Shown: one piece after another, positions 1-11,152 of the stretch
Position numbering within the stretch: the stretch's first letter is position 1
Layout of the letters: each line of letters begins with the position of its first letter
Source: Sipunculus nudus
Lineage: Eukaryota; Annelida; Sipuncula; Golfingiida; Sipunculidae
Direction of reading: 5' to 3'
Assembly (NCBI GenBank): GCA_026874595.1
Contig: CM049309.1
Span: 10,567,076 to 10,631,075, forward strand
DNA: 64,000 nucleotides
The notes under the pieces: generated by a model
The model's database searches: none
Seen by the model: only the letters and a program-made list of their open reading frames with translations
Told to the model about the DNA's origin: nothing
Program-made: the position numbers and the translations under genes

Positions 1-2436
1 ACAGAGTATGACTTGGCCATTTAACTTATAAGCAGCACATATAATAAAAGAGTTTAACTATTTATTAAAATTTAATAAAAAATATTGTGCCAATATAATT
101 TTTATTTTAAAAAATAATAAGAAAATCATATGATTTTTTAAAATAAAATATAACAAATGATTATTAAAATAATATTATAGAATATATTCATGAATGCATA
201 CATGAATACATTTTGAAAGTATCTGCACTGGTATTCAAATATTGTTTGTTGTTATGTTGTTTTTTAAAACAACTACTAGATGAGTTAGGTTGGACAACTG
301 GATCAACTGTGGCTGGGCATTAGCTGCCTGGTTGCCCCAGTGTATGCCTTGCCTCAAGCGTGCCTAATTTGCCGAAAGGTCAACAAGGGCAACATACAGG
401 TGACTGAAGAGAGGGGCTGGGTAGAGCCTGGGTCTGACATGGTCTCATAAAAACATTAATAGAAGCTACAATTTTTGGCCAATTTCTTTCAGCTTTCTAA
501 ACTACAAAGCTGAAATCCTTATGTGTGCATGATATGAAAATTATATCAACAGTGTTCTCAGGAAACAAACATGCCATGGTCAAAGTTGGGCAAAATTTAA
601 GGTACTAATTTTTTATTTATACTAATAACTTATAAAATTTGAAAAATTCGGAACAAATTTTTGGTATTCAATTGAATCTTGATTAAATAATGTTACATCC
701 CTGACAAAAAATCTCTAGCTTCAGCAATCCTCTTGTTAAGGGAGTAAATATATTTCTTGATTTTTTAAAAAGTGCATTATGTTTGGGCCCATTACTTAAA
801 ACAATTATGTTATATTGACATCATTTCTGGCATGTGCATAGCGTATGTATAGAAAATATGTATATTATATATGATCAAAGTCAGATCAGTGGTTTTGATA
901 TTAGGCAGTCTTAAAGTGTAACAATGGGTATTTAATGGAAAAGTTTTTCATTAATATCTCAAAGGAATTAAGTCCTAGTGACCAAATTTTTGGCATGGTA
1001 GGGGATTTTGGAGACATCTAACTGTATGCCAAATTTAAGGAATTTAGAGCTGGAGCTGGGGAGCTGAGCTCTAGCAAACTGCATCACACTAGCTTGATGT
1101 AAACAATATGTGTCATAGTGCATGAAAACTTGAATAAAATCTACAGTTTTTGATCAACTGGTTTCAAATGTTTGGTGTTAACAGTTAAAATGCTAACAAA
1201 GACATGCTTTGAAAATTAAATCCACAGCAGTTACAGGAAAAAAACATGCCATGGTCAAAAGTTGGGCAAAATTTATTTACAAAATGCATTAAGTTTGGGC
1301 CCATAACTTTTTATAAATTATATAATACAGACCTAATTTCTGGAATGTACATAGGGGCTATATAGAGGATTATTTATGGTAAATATGAGGAAAAACAGAT
1401 GAATGGTTTTGATATAAGGCAGTCCTGAAGTGTTAAAATAGGTTTTTATTAAAAAATTTAGGTTTTTCCTTAATTTCTCAAAGGAACGAAGACGCAAAGA
1501 CCCAGTTTTCGGCTTGGTAGAAGATCTTGGAGACATCTAACATGATGCCAAATTTTGGATTCCTAGGTCTAACGTTTCAAAACATGCCACATCTACGGAC
1601 GGACATATGGACGGATGACAGACAGTGGATCACGACTTTAGCTCAGATGACTTATAGTCAGCTGAGCTAAAACTTACAGTTTTTTTTTGGTTTTTATTCA
1701 ACATAATTAAACAAAGCACAATGACATAATACATGACATATAAGAATTAATATATTATACATGGATATGATTGGTGGGTTTCAGTAACATAAATGTATAT
1801 TAATAAATTTAGCTAAAATGCACTTCAAAGATCATACTTTTACCCTGAAGAATTCAAAATGATTACAATAAAAGTTTATTGGTAATTGAGTATTTTAGAG
1901 GTTTTTTAAGGCTTATTTACTATTTTTAACGCATTATTTCCAAAATTTTATTATTCTATGGAGCAATGTATACTTATATAAGATTACTTTAAGGCTTACA
2001 GAGTTTGATAACCAATATATTTTATATGTAATGACCAAAATGCTCAAATATAGCTTGTTTTCTTGGCAACTTCATCAATGTCATGCATTACATTTTCGCG
2101 GGAGATCAAGATTTGAGCCAATAAATTCAGCTTAGGAGAAACACACTCAAACAACACCACTTTTTATTATATTACTTATTTTTCTAAAAGTATACATCTC
2201 CTGTATATTACAGAATATTACTTTTGTTTATAATTTGCGTTAATTCAGCCATAAAAAATACCCTCTAAAATACACAAAAACCATGTTATAAGTATGCAAA
2301 GATTGATTATTACTAGGAAGGAAAACTGTGATTTATATCACAAATGGCCATCAATAATATTTATAAACATCTTCAAGTAATTCATATCATTTTAAGTTCA
2401 CTTTTTTTTCAAAATGTATTTTAAAGAGAGACCTAC
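1..2436. other. Intronic DNA after e32, with repeat-derived parts
   Basis: AT-rich, with no exon recognised. About 470-1672 holds a dispersed repeat described separately. A locally GC-richer patch at about 280-445 has no open frame of note and may be an old element. About 1680-2430 shows nothing beyond AT-rich sequence. Confidence 0.7.
470..1672. repeat. Dispersed repeat, two partial copies, ending in an ACGGACGG...GCTGAGCTAAAA tail
   Basis: Two related stretches (about 470-990 and 1130-1672) share blocks such as CATGCCATGGTCAAA.GTTGGGCAAAATTTA, the phrase GGGCCCATAACTT, and AGGCAGTC.TGAAGTGT. The second ends with an ACGGACGG-type run and AGTCAGCTGAGCTAAAA. A third copy lies at 43540-44160. 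No coding capacity; a non-autonomous interspersed element by inference. Confidence 0.75.
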
Positions 2437-2566
2437 CCAGTTGCTGCAGTTGGTCTTGCACCTCTCTCATACCCGGGACATCAGTTCTATCCTGCAGAAG
2501 GTTACGACCTTTACTGTGTATTGCATCCACTTGCTTCTCCTTGCCCAAGAGTTCATCATGAAAGGT
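2437..2566 (-). CDS. MACF1: Spectraplakin exon e32: rod spectrin repeat, last exon in the window
   Basis: Exon of 130 nt, phase 0 in, one base out. TFHDELLGKEKQVDAIHSKG continues the helix that e31 leaves at KLRQHQ, then NLLQDRTDVPGMREVQDQLQ. The family reads KLxEHQxFxxELxxKxxxVDxI across this junction. The next exon lies below position 1. Confidence 0.9.
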
Positions 2567-2900
2567 CTGTAAAATCACCAGAAAATAACATTAAATCTAT
2601 TTGGTCCAGAGCAGCTGTACTTTTTACATGAAAGTGAATAAAATCCACTCAGGATGTGTATGCTTGTTCACCTTGTTATGTTAAAATTGTCCTTGACCTT
2701 CATCAATGTATTCCTGATCATAAATGGATCATGTAGTTATAATACTTATTATACTAAATACCTTGAATCATAAATAATGCAAATCCAGTTGCCTTTGTTA
2801 TTATTGCTAATCTGGCTAATCAGTTTTACAATTATTTTTAAAGGAATATCATTGAAATCATATACTAAAACCTAGAATGCACTTTATGTGGGAAACTAGA

Positions 2901-4612
2901 TGTGTCGGAACAACACAAATGCCCCTGCCTGGGGCAAATTAGAAACATTTGTTAAATTTTGAAAATTTTTTTAAGTTCAGGAGGTGTCATATGGTCAAAA
3001 GTAGGTCAACAAGGGCAAAATGCAAACTCGATCTGTAACGGATCATTATCAAGCAACACACCAAAAATCAGGCCAGTATCTGCAGGCATTGTGAAAAAAA
3101 GTCCATATATGTGCATTTTCCATAAAAATTTCTGTCTGTCATGAAATTTTCTACGTTTAGGAGCTGTAAAACAATCAAAAGTGGGTCAACCAGGACGAAA
3201 CGCGAACTTGATCTGTAACTGTAATTATCTGCCCATACATATAAAATCAGGGTGGTATCTGCAGGCATTGAGGGAAAAAAGTCAGTACATATGCATTTGT
3301 TATGAAAATTTATATTTTTCATGAAACTTTCTATGTTCAGGAGCAGTCAAATGGTCAAAAGTAGGTCAACTGGGACAAAACAAGAACTTGATCTGTAACT
3401 GGTCATTATCTGCCTACACACCAAAAATCAGGCCCGTATATGCGGCACTGCAAAAAAAAAGTCTGTACATGTGCACTTTTTTATGAAATTTTCTCTGTTA
3501 GAGCATCGTCAAACAGTCAAAAGTAGGTCAACTCGGGCAAAACGTGAACTTTATCTGAAACTGGTCATTATCTGCCCACACACCAAAGATCAGGCCAATA
3601 TCTGCAGATACTGCAAAAAAAAGTCTGTACATTTGTATTTGTCATGAAAATTTTTATTTTTCATGAAATTTTCTATGTAGGAGCAGGAAAACGGTCAAAA
3701 GTAGGTCAACTGGGACGAAACGCGAATTGGATCTGTAACTGGTCGATATCTGCCAACACACCAAAAATCAGGCCAATATTTGCAGGCATTGCAAAAAAAG
3801 TCCGTACATGTGTATTTGTCATGAAAATTTCTATTTTTCATGAAATTTTCTAAGTTAAGGAGGCGTAAAACGTTCAAAAGTAGGTCAACCGGGAAGAAAC
3901 GCGAACTGGATCTGTAACTGGTCATTATCTGCCCACACACCAAACATCAGGCCAATATCTGCAAGCATTGCAAAAAAAGTCCGTACATGTGTATTTGTCA
4001 TAAAAATTTCTATTTTTCATGAAATTTTCTAAGTTAAGGAGGCGTAAAATGTTCAAAAGTAGGTCAACCAGGAAGAAACGCGAACTGGATCTGTAACTGG
4101 TCATTATCTGCCCACACAACGAACATCAGGCCAATATACGAAGCACTGCAAAAAAAGTCCGTACATGTGTATTTGTCATGAAAATTTCTATTTTTCATGA
4201 AATTTTCTAAGTTTAGGAGCCGTAAAACGGTCAAAAGTAGGTAAACTGGGATGAAAGGCGAAATCAATCTGTAACTGGTCATTATCTGCCTACACACCAA
4301 AAATCAGGCAAATATCTGCAGGCATTGCGAAAAAAAGTCTGTACGTGTATTTGTCATGAAAATTTCTATTTTTCATGAAATTTTCTAAGTTTAGGAGCCG
4401 TAAAACGGTCAAAAGTAGGTCAACCGGGACAAAATGCCAACTCGATCTGTAACTGGTCATTATCTGCCCACACACCAAAAATCAGGCCAATATCTGCAGG
4501 CATTGCGAAAAAAAGTCTGTACAACTGTTTGATTTCGGAATGATGGAAGGACGAAATGACAGACATGGGTAAAACTATATGCCCCGGCCACTTTGTGGCG
4601 GGGGCATAATAA
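2901..4612. mobile_element. Non-autonomous element with nine 177-bp core repeats (Helentron/pearl-like)
   Basis: The left end begins near TGTCGGAACAACACAAATGC and has a small palindrome GCCCCTGCCTGGGGC. The right end has hairpin ATGCCCCGGCCAC-TTT-GTGGCGGGGGCAT at 4579-4607. Between them a roughly 177-bp unit recurs nine times. Its anchor AGTAGGTCAAC or a variant appears near 3001, 3181, 3361, 3523, 3702, 3881, 4059, 4238 and 4416. End pieces around a variable tandem core with a hairpin near one end match the architecture of molluscan pearl/Helentron-derived elements. Class is inferred; there is no transposase. Confidence 0.7.
4579..4607. repeat. GC-rich terminal hairpin of the element
   Basis: Near-perfect inverted repeat, 13 bases per arm with a TTT loop and a single mismatch or offset, in strongly AT-rich surroundings. 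It sits a few bases from the right edge of the core-repeat element and is likely its 3' structure. Confidence 0.8.
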
Positions 4613-4788
4613 AAAATAAGATACAGTAGTCCACTACATGTGACAATTTTCCTCATTAACGAATATTATTTGCCTGCAGAAGATGTAACTTTGGCCAGTT
4701 ACAAAATTTAAGTATAAGAAACATTTTCTTTATATATAGTAGAAAGTAAAATATGTCTATTTATCACCAGATCTTGTTCACCACTTAC

Positions 4789-5024
4789 CTGATGTTGCCG
4801 GAGCTTTTGACGAACTTCAGCCTCCTTGGCTGGTAGCCATGTTTCTGGATGTGTCGTCTTCTCGCGATCTTCCAGCCACGTGAGGACGTCTTGTATATCC
4901 TGGAGGTATCCCTTGACGTTCTGCAGCGTGCTCTGTAACTCCTGGTGGCGGTCTGCCAGACGCTCACCGCAGATGTCATAGCGCTGATTTGTGTCAACCA
5001 ACTCCTGTTGGATTTCTGTCATGT
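4789..5024 (-). CDS. MACF1: Spectraplakin exon e31: rod spectrin repeat
   Basis: Exon of 236 nt completing an Asp codon, out in phase 0. It encodes MTEIQQELVDTNQRYDICGE and YLQDIQDVLTWLEDREK, with the W-L-x-x-x-E opening of a new repeat, and ends VRQKLRQHQ. Acceptor TATTTTACAG, donor GTAAGTGG. Confidence 0.92.
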
Positions 5025-5376
5025 CTGTAAAATAAAGTATGATGATGTTACAATTTCTTCAACAAGCTTTACAATTATCTATTTTTATTAAATCTGACTT
5101 TTTTTTTTTATAATTTCTCTGTTATGTCAAATTCTACAAAGAAAAGGAACTGATAATTTGAAATTTTTTTTATTTTCAATTATCAAATTTTGAAAGTAAC
5201 ATAAAATCAAATCATATACTTGCTCATTGACAGATACTGAAAGATTTATTTCTTAAATGGTTAGCTCATATTCTATGTATCTCAATTGAAATAAATCATC
5301 TACAATATGAGGATTGTGTCTTTATGAATTGTGAGGGAACTGATGTGTATTACAAAATCATTGTAAGTACCCTGAC

Positions 5377-5535
5377 CTTCAATAGCGATCAGGTTGTCAG
5401 ACGAGCTACGCTTGCTGCTGATGCCACTTGATTCGCTGGACATTGGGCTGAGCATGGAAGTCGGAGATGTAAGAGCACGGCTCGGTGATGGGGTCTGTCG
5501 TGTTGGTGTCTGTCTGCCAAGCAACCTTCTGATTC
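5377..5535 (-). CDS. MACF1: Spectraplakin exon e30: Ser/Thr/Pro-rich insert (candidate cassette)
   Basis: Exon of 159 nt, phase 1-1, so it can be skipped without a frame change. It encodes RIRRLLGRQTPTRQTPSPSR followed by a Ser-rich stretch ending SSDNLIAIE. Unlike the rest of the rod it is basic, disordered and full of S/T-P and R-x-x-S sites, which suggests a regulated loop between spectrin repeats. Acceptor CACTTTGCAG, donor GTCAGGG. Confidence 0.87.
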
Positions 5536-5639
5536 CTGCAAAGTGCATTTAAGTAATATTTTATTGTAGGATTTTGTTTTGTTTTAAACTGTGCTGTAAA
5601 CAAAACAGCTTTGTAGCCATTAAAGACAGTACCCTTGGT

Positions 5640-6235
5640 AATCGGCTAATTATCCTCAGGAGAACATTGGTAAAATAATATTTAACAAGAGCTTCGCAAA
5701 CGTGTATAATACGCCATTCATGTATCTGGTGACCTCTGACCTCATTAAATATGCATTAATTTTGATTGAGGAGGAAATTCAGGTGAAAAACTCTATGGGT
5801 AAATTATGTATAATGAGTTTCATGAAAATACATAGGATTTTTGGCAAGTCACCAAGGTGCCTCCAAAGTGCGGTGACCTCTGACCTCATTAAAAATTGCA
5901 TGGATTTTGCAGGAAATCGAACTTAGGAGAGATATTTTATTGATTAACAATTCTGAAGACTTTTATTTAAATCCTTCATATTCTTCATAAGTTATCGCAG
6001 CGAAACCACAAAGTAGTCTGGTGACCAGTGAACTTGTTAAATATGCGTGGATGTTGCCCATAATCAAACTTGGGTGAGATAATCTGAAGGTTAGTCGTTA
6101 CGGTGAGTTTCTTGAAAATCCATCACATCCCCAGTAAGTTATTGCTGCAACACTACAAGTTAATGGACAGACAGAAAGAGAGACGTAGGGTATATCATAA
6201 TACTCCCGTCAAATGACAGGTGTATAAAAATTCAA
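5640..6235. repeat. Dispersed repeat with internal duplications
   Basis: GTGACCTCTGACCTCATTAA appears at about 5729 and 5872, and a diverged form GTGACCAGTGAACTTGTTAA at about 6020. The element ends in GACAGACAGAAAGAG and ATAATACTCCCGTCAAATGA. Intron between e29 and e30; no gene. Confidence 0.65.
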
Positions 6236-6442
6236 CAACTCCCTAACATGGACAGCTCAAATTAAAACCTGAACGTAGAAATAAGCTTGTCACCCATTAA
6301 GAAAGGTCATTTTTTGAATAAATCTCAATTTAATTGTTGTCAAAATGGATTCCAAATTCTAACTCAAAAGTAGGTTTTGTTTACTGCACCATAAACAGGA
6401 TGCACTTTACTTGAAATTTACCACAGATATCATCATACTCAC

Positions 6443-6557
6443 TTCTACGAACAGGTGTTCCCAGCTGCTCCCCTCTCTGTAATGCATCACATGTACTTCC
6501 AACATCGTTCACCTCATCAAGGGTCTGGTTCATGGACTCGTACTCAGACATCAGAGG
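6443..6557 (-). CDS. MACF1: Spectraplakin exon e29: rod spectrin repeat
   Basis: Exon of 115 nt, phase 0 in, one base out. It reads PLMSEYESMNQTLDEVNDVG then STCDALQRGEQLGTPVRR. It ends a spectrin helix and runs into the disordered insert of e30. Acceptor ATAATTTTAG, donor GTGAGTAT. Confidence 0.89.
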
Positions 6558-6970
6558 CTAAAATTATAACAGTAAACAAATAATTTTGTTACATCTCTAT
6601 ATCTGTCAGTTTCTTTGCTACATATTTAAAACAAAATAAATTAGACAAAGGGATATTGAGATAAAATATATCAAAGTTGGTTTATGTATACTATTTGCTT
6701 TATATTTATGGGAAATTAGGTTACAATGACTTAATTCAAATGGTAATATTACAATTTACGGCTTCACAATAAAAAATTTCTACATCAAGTGGACCTAAAT
6801 GTATTTGATGACAGACAGACAGCTGGTTTTGTCAGAATTAGAAAATAACAAATACTCAGCTCTGAATGATCTTAATTTATATCAAGATGAGTTTCACTAT
6901 TATTAACACATCTCTGAGTTTTTATAGTTAAGCTGAGCTTCAGACTTTTGAGGACTGCATAAATATGTAC

Positions 6971-8281
6971 CTGTATTTCTTCAATCTGTCTGGCGATCAC
7001 TTCAACATCCACGGCCACAGGCTCTTGTTCGTCCAGCCTCTTTTCCATCGAAGACAACCAGGTCAGCATGATCTGCTTCAGCTTCTCATAGCGGTCGTAC
7101 TGCTCACCGTGGAACTCCGCTTCACGTCTCTTCTGATCCACCACTTCTGTGACATCATACCAGTCCCGTTCAAGGTTTGCTAACACCTCTTTGATTCCTG
7201 CGACATCAGATGTTTTGGGATTTTCGATGAGTTGCTGACCTGTCTTCTGGATCAGCGTTACTTCATCTGCCTTTTGCATCATTTGTTCATCAACTTCTGA
7301 AAGTTTTTGCTTCAGCTGTGTTGGATCTTGAGGCCGCCCGTCACGTGACTCGAGGGCCTCTATCGTTGGAATGATCCAGTCTTCAATGCTTCTGGCAGCC
7401 TCGTGGAACTTGGCCAGCTGGTCTGATGCTTCCTGTACATCCTCGGCCCTCTGTTTGCAGCGCTGGGCCAGCTGGTCAAACTGGTTATTTAGGTCCTGCA
7501 GCTGTGCATCAAGTCTGACAGCTATTTCTGGATCTGCTGTTAATTTGATTTCTGCGACTGTTTCGTTAACAGTCTGAACACTTGGGATATGGCTTTCAAT
7601 GTCATTTTTGAGCACCTGTAATTCTAAGGTCTGTTCGCTGAGTACTTCAGGATTCAGGCTCACATGGCGCATGTTATTAAAGGCAGTGTTTGTATCCTTA
7701 ATCCAGGCCAGGAGGTTGTCTAAGGCCTCCTGGATGCCTTGTGACTGTACCAGTGCTGTCTGGAGATTGTTATACCTTGCTGTTCCGACCTTTATCAGCT
7801 CTTTGACTCTACCATCAGAATCATCGACCATTCCTTGAACATCGGCCACGGTCTCCTCACTAGCACCGATATCTTTGATTTTTTCCACCAACCCTTCTCC
7901 TGTTCTCCTCAGACTTTCCACCTGCTTGTTCTTCTCATATACTTCAGTGTTGAAGTCTTTGATGTGGTTTAAGTCCTCCTGGATCAGTAGTGGCTCAGCT
8001 TTGACTGGCTCGCTCAGAAGTACTTCCATCTTTTCTTCTGCTACTGTCAACCAGCCTTCCATCTTGCTGTACAATTCATAGAATTTGCACTGATGTTCAC
8101 GAGCGGAATTAAGCTGACCGAGAAGTCTTTCAGCATCATTCCTCAAGTTTTGGTAGCGTTCAGATGAGGATTTGACTTTTTCTCTTGTTTCTCTAAGTTC
8201 AGAGACTTCATCATAAGTTCGTCGTAATTTCACCATTCCCTGCACATTTGCTCTGAAGTTGTGCAGGTCTCGCTGGTATTG
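6971..8281 (-). CDS. MACF1: Spectraplakin exon e28: large rod exon, about four spectrin repeats
   Basis: Symmetric 1,311-nt exon, 437 residues, from QYQRDLHNFRANVQGMVKLR to VEVIARQIEEIQ. About four spectrin repeats are recognisable by Trp-containing first helices: YSKMEGWLTVAEEKME, LDNLLAWIKDTNTAFN, ARSIEDWIIPTIEALE and LKQIMLTWLSSMEKRL. This is the only long rod exon in the window. Acceptor TATACTTTAG, donor GTACATAT. Confidence 0.94.
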
Positions 8282-8616
8282 CTAAAGTATAAAATAAATG
8301 CTGAAACTCATGTACTATGGATGTTTTCATAAATTAATAGGTACATCTTTTCATTTTATTTTTGTACTTTGAGAAATGAATTATTTGTTTATGAGACTTT
8401 TTTTTTATTTTTATCTTTTTATTACCATAACAGTGGTAAAATGTCATTATAAAATCTGTTGACTTAACTTTCCAGATTACTTATCTTTCCATATCTTTCT
8501 CAAAATAAATTGACTACATCCAAATTTAGAACTTGAAACTGTTACAATAACTTTTCACGTTGTCCTGTATAACAATAATGTAAGCATTGTAAGTGTCTTT
8601 CTAAGATATAACCAAC

Positions 8617-8700
8617 CTGAGCTTCATCCATGAACTTTGTGGCGGCCAGGCTCAGAAGTCGTACATCTGCCTGGTGGGCCTGGATATCATTCAGAAGATT
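8617..8700 (-). CDS. MACF1: Spectraplakin exon e27: rod spectrin repeat
   Basis: Symmetric 84-nt exon, 28 residues, NLLNDIQAHQADVRLLSLAA then TKFMDEAQ. This is the second-helix L-x-x-I-x-x-H-Q-x-D-V pattern of spectraplakin rod repeats. Acceptor TTTTTGTAG, donor GTTGGT, which is weaker than its neighbours. Confidence 0.9.
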
Positions 8701-8819
8701 CTACAAAAAGTATATCACACCTAAGACTTAAGATCTTGAAGATTGTTATTTTTCATTTTCTCATGAATTTTAAAGTAACTATCAAATAATGTCTCACCTA
8801 AATTACAGAGGAACTTAAG

Positions 8820-9010
8820 TTTTTGAGTCACCCATGTCTTTTTCGTTTGCTTGTTAGCAAGATTACAGATTACGCAGAAATTATTCCTATTTCAACAAAA
8901 CAAGGGAGAACTGTCCCAGGGAAAAACCCAGTTAAATTTTGGTGTAGATCCAAATTAATAGGTCTATACAGGAGGAATCTATTGTGGGAGAGGTATGCAC
9001 TCTAATGACA
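8820..9010. repeat. Dispersed repeat copy (TTAAATTTTGGTG family)
   Basis: The segment with GTTTGCTTGTTAGCAAGATTAC and AAATTTTGGTGTAGATCC resembles the copies at 57770-58020 and 63200-63610. Degenerate, non-coding, in the intron between e26 and e27. Confidence 0.55.
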
Positions 9011-9179
9011 GCCACTCGCATCATCATGGCTCCAACCTCATAAAGAATTCACAAAATGTACCAAGAATTTAAAATGAAAGTAGAGCAATGCATTCAAACT
9101 TACAACATGAAAAAGGCCTGAAATAAAATTAGGACATGTTTACAAATACACGCTACAGTAACAACAATAAAGGGTCTAC

Positions 9180-9362
9180 CTTCTGTCTTTCATGCTGCTG
9201 TTTGAGCTGCTCCAGGTCTGTACCAGATCGCTGTACTGCTCGAAGCTGCTGCTCAGCTCCATCTATCCAGTCTCCAAACCGTTCCAGTTCTTGTTGGAAA
9301 TGGTCTAGCTCTCGCTCTGCACTCTGTAGACTTCTCAGCCGGCTCTCACTTTCTTTGTACAC
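9180..9362 (-). CDS. MACF1: Spectraplakin exon e26: rod spectrin repeat
   Basis: Symmetric 183-nt exon, 61 residues, starting VYKESESRLRSLQSAERELD. FQQELERFGDWIDGAEQQL contains the G-D-W-I/L-x-x-A-E motif that opens a canonical spectrin repeat. Acceptor CTCTTCAAAG, donor GTAGACC. Confidence 0.91.
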
Positions 9363-9449
9363 CTTTGAAGAGTAAATTTTTTGTTTATTTAATTTTTTGG
9401 TGGAGGTAATGCTCTCTTATCTAATTCTAAATGTATGTATATACATCAG

Positions 9450-9770
9450 CAGAGCTCCATTTATGTTTGGGACTACATGACAGGACGGTAGTACCCCCTT
9501 CCTATAATATTATTTTTGTATCCTTGTGTTGCCCGTGCCCTGTGTCTACCACACCTGCAGGTCATCCCCATTGATGGGTCATAACACCTAAAGACACACT
9601 CTTTTGTGAGTGATACACAGCTGTGGGGTACAGCCTTCCCATTAAGCCTGCAGAGTGCTCACCCTGGGTGGAGGCAGACAGTGAAAATCTCACTGCCTCG
9701 GCTGAGATTTGAACTCACGACCTCCTGGCTTTGAGTCTTGAGCCAAACCCCTGAGCCATAGAAGCCGGTA
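9450..9770 (-). mobile_element. tRNA-derived SINE
   Basis: Read on the minus strand, the head carries an A-box (TGGCTCAGGGGTTTGG, 9758-9743) and a B-box (GAGTTCAAATC, near 9716-9706) at tRNA spacing. Head pairing resembles a tRNA (GCTTCTATGG...), followed by a body to about 9450 without coding sequence. Anticodon-arm decay and the long body make a functional tRNA unlikely. Intron between e25 and e26. Confidence 0.8.
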
Positions 9771-10171
9771 AAGAGTAATTTTTTTTATAACCACATGTAA
9801 TACAAAAAGTTCCTGCATCATACATATCTGAATATCCTAGTGCCTGCATTAATTTTGATGCTAAGAAAAAAGATTTCTATACAAGCATTCAAAACTAAGT
9901 AAATCTTCAACTGTTCCTTCTCACTTGTAAGATTTCTAATTTTGATCTGATAGGAGTTCTTTTACACTATAACACTTTCTATTGAGATTTATTATACAAA
10001 AAGTACTTCTGGTATTTTATATTGAGGAAACAAAATTTATTTGCTGATTTCTAATTATACTATGCAACCAGCTCTCTAAAACACTTTTAATATATTTTAG
10101 AAATTCTTGTATGACACTTTCCATTCTGATTTCTTTTAACATTTTGCTTGGCTTATATTGATAAAACTTAC

Positions 10172-10327
10172 TCTTTCTAGTCTAACTCTGATGTCCTTGA
10201 CAATGTCTTCTAATGCCCGCAGTTTTGATTCCGGGAAGTCAGTCCTGTTAAACTCGAGGAGCTGCTGTGCTTGGTATACAAGCCCTGTGATCGGCTGCTG
10301 CTGATCCACTACACTGTCATACAATTC
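10172..10327 (-). CDS. MACF1: Spectraplakin exon e25: rod spectrin repeat
   Basis: Symmetric 156-nt exon, 52 residues, from ELYDSVVDQQQPITGLVYQA to EDIVKDIRVRLER. Second helix of the repeat opened by e24, with an LLEFNRTDFP turn. Acceptor AATTTGCAG, donor GTAAGTTT. Confidence 0.9.
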
Positions 10328-11005
10328 CTGCAAATTTAATAGAACAAATTGAATACAAAATTAATCATCAAATAACATTAATAATCACATTCAGAGCAAA
10401 TACTATCATGCATTTGTCTCCCCCAAAAAAGAATCAGACTGAATCATAAGAATCATAAGACTGAATGAACTTTTCCAAATTTAAAAAATCACAGGCAATG
10501 TATTCAATATAAACAGCAAATATGATAAACTCATATCTTTAAACTTTGAAAGTAATAATAAAAAAATATTTAAAAATGTGCTCCTCATATATGAGATGAA
10601 TTTCATGAGATTATATGAATAAAAAAAACAGTCTTGCTTTTATGTTCAAATTATATTAAGTAGTTCCTGTGTTTATTAAATATTCTCAAACAAATTTATG
10701 AAATTAAGTGTGAAAGATAACTGCCATTTTGCTCATATAGCATCAAACCTGTATCAGTCACTACTAGTTCTGACCACCATCTGTGCTAAGACTCCCAAGA
10801 AGTGAAAGAGTACTGGTCATAGGCTACAGACAAATATAGTACTGTTAACCTTCTTGCACCTATAATTGCTGTAAAGTCAGATGATACCGACATCATCAGT
10901 CATACTAGACTATAAACCCCCACATTTACCTTTCTTTAAAATATAACCTATTATCTAATAAGAGTTAGACCCAACATGGGTCACAAAACATGTTTCATTA
11001 AATAC

Positions 11006-11152
11006 CTGGTGATGGCCCAGTTGCTTCTTCAGGGCTGTGTGCTCTTCAGCGATGCATGGTTCATCTGTCAAATTGTTCTCAGTTCTCTTGATCCATTGCA
11101 AATGTTTCTGAAGCTCCGTCATGAGAACCCCATATTCTATTTCCAATCGTTG
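11006..11152 (-). CDS. MACF1: Spectraplakin exon e24: first rod exon after the plakin-repeat exons
   Basis: Symmetric 147-nt exon, 49 residues, QRLEIEYGVLMTELQKHLQW then IKRTENNLTDEPCIAEEHTA. It matches the start of the spectrin rod in MACF1 and Shot (LE.EYG.LM..L..H..W). Acceptor CATCTTGTAG, donor GTATTT. It can follow either e23 or e21 in frame. Confidence 0.9.

Noticed and set aside
2959-4656. Small open frames with repeated peptides such as MTSYRSSSRF
   Set aside because: They arise from the 177-bp core repeats of the mobile element, lack consistent frame between copies and match no domain.
9698-9770. A functional tRNA gene
   Set aside because: A and B boxes are present, but the arms are decayed and the sequence continues into a repeat body, so a SINE head is the better reading.
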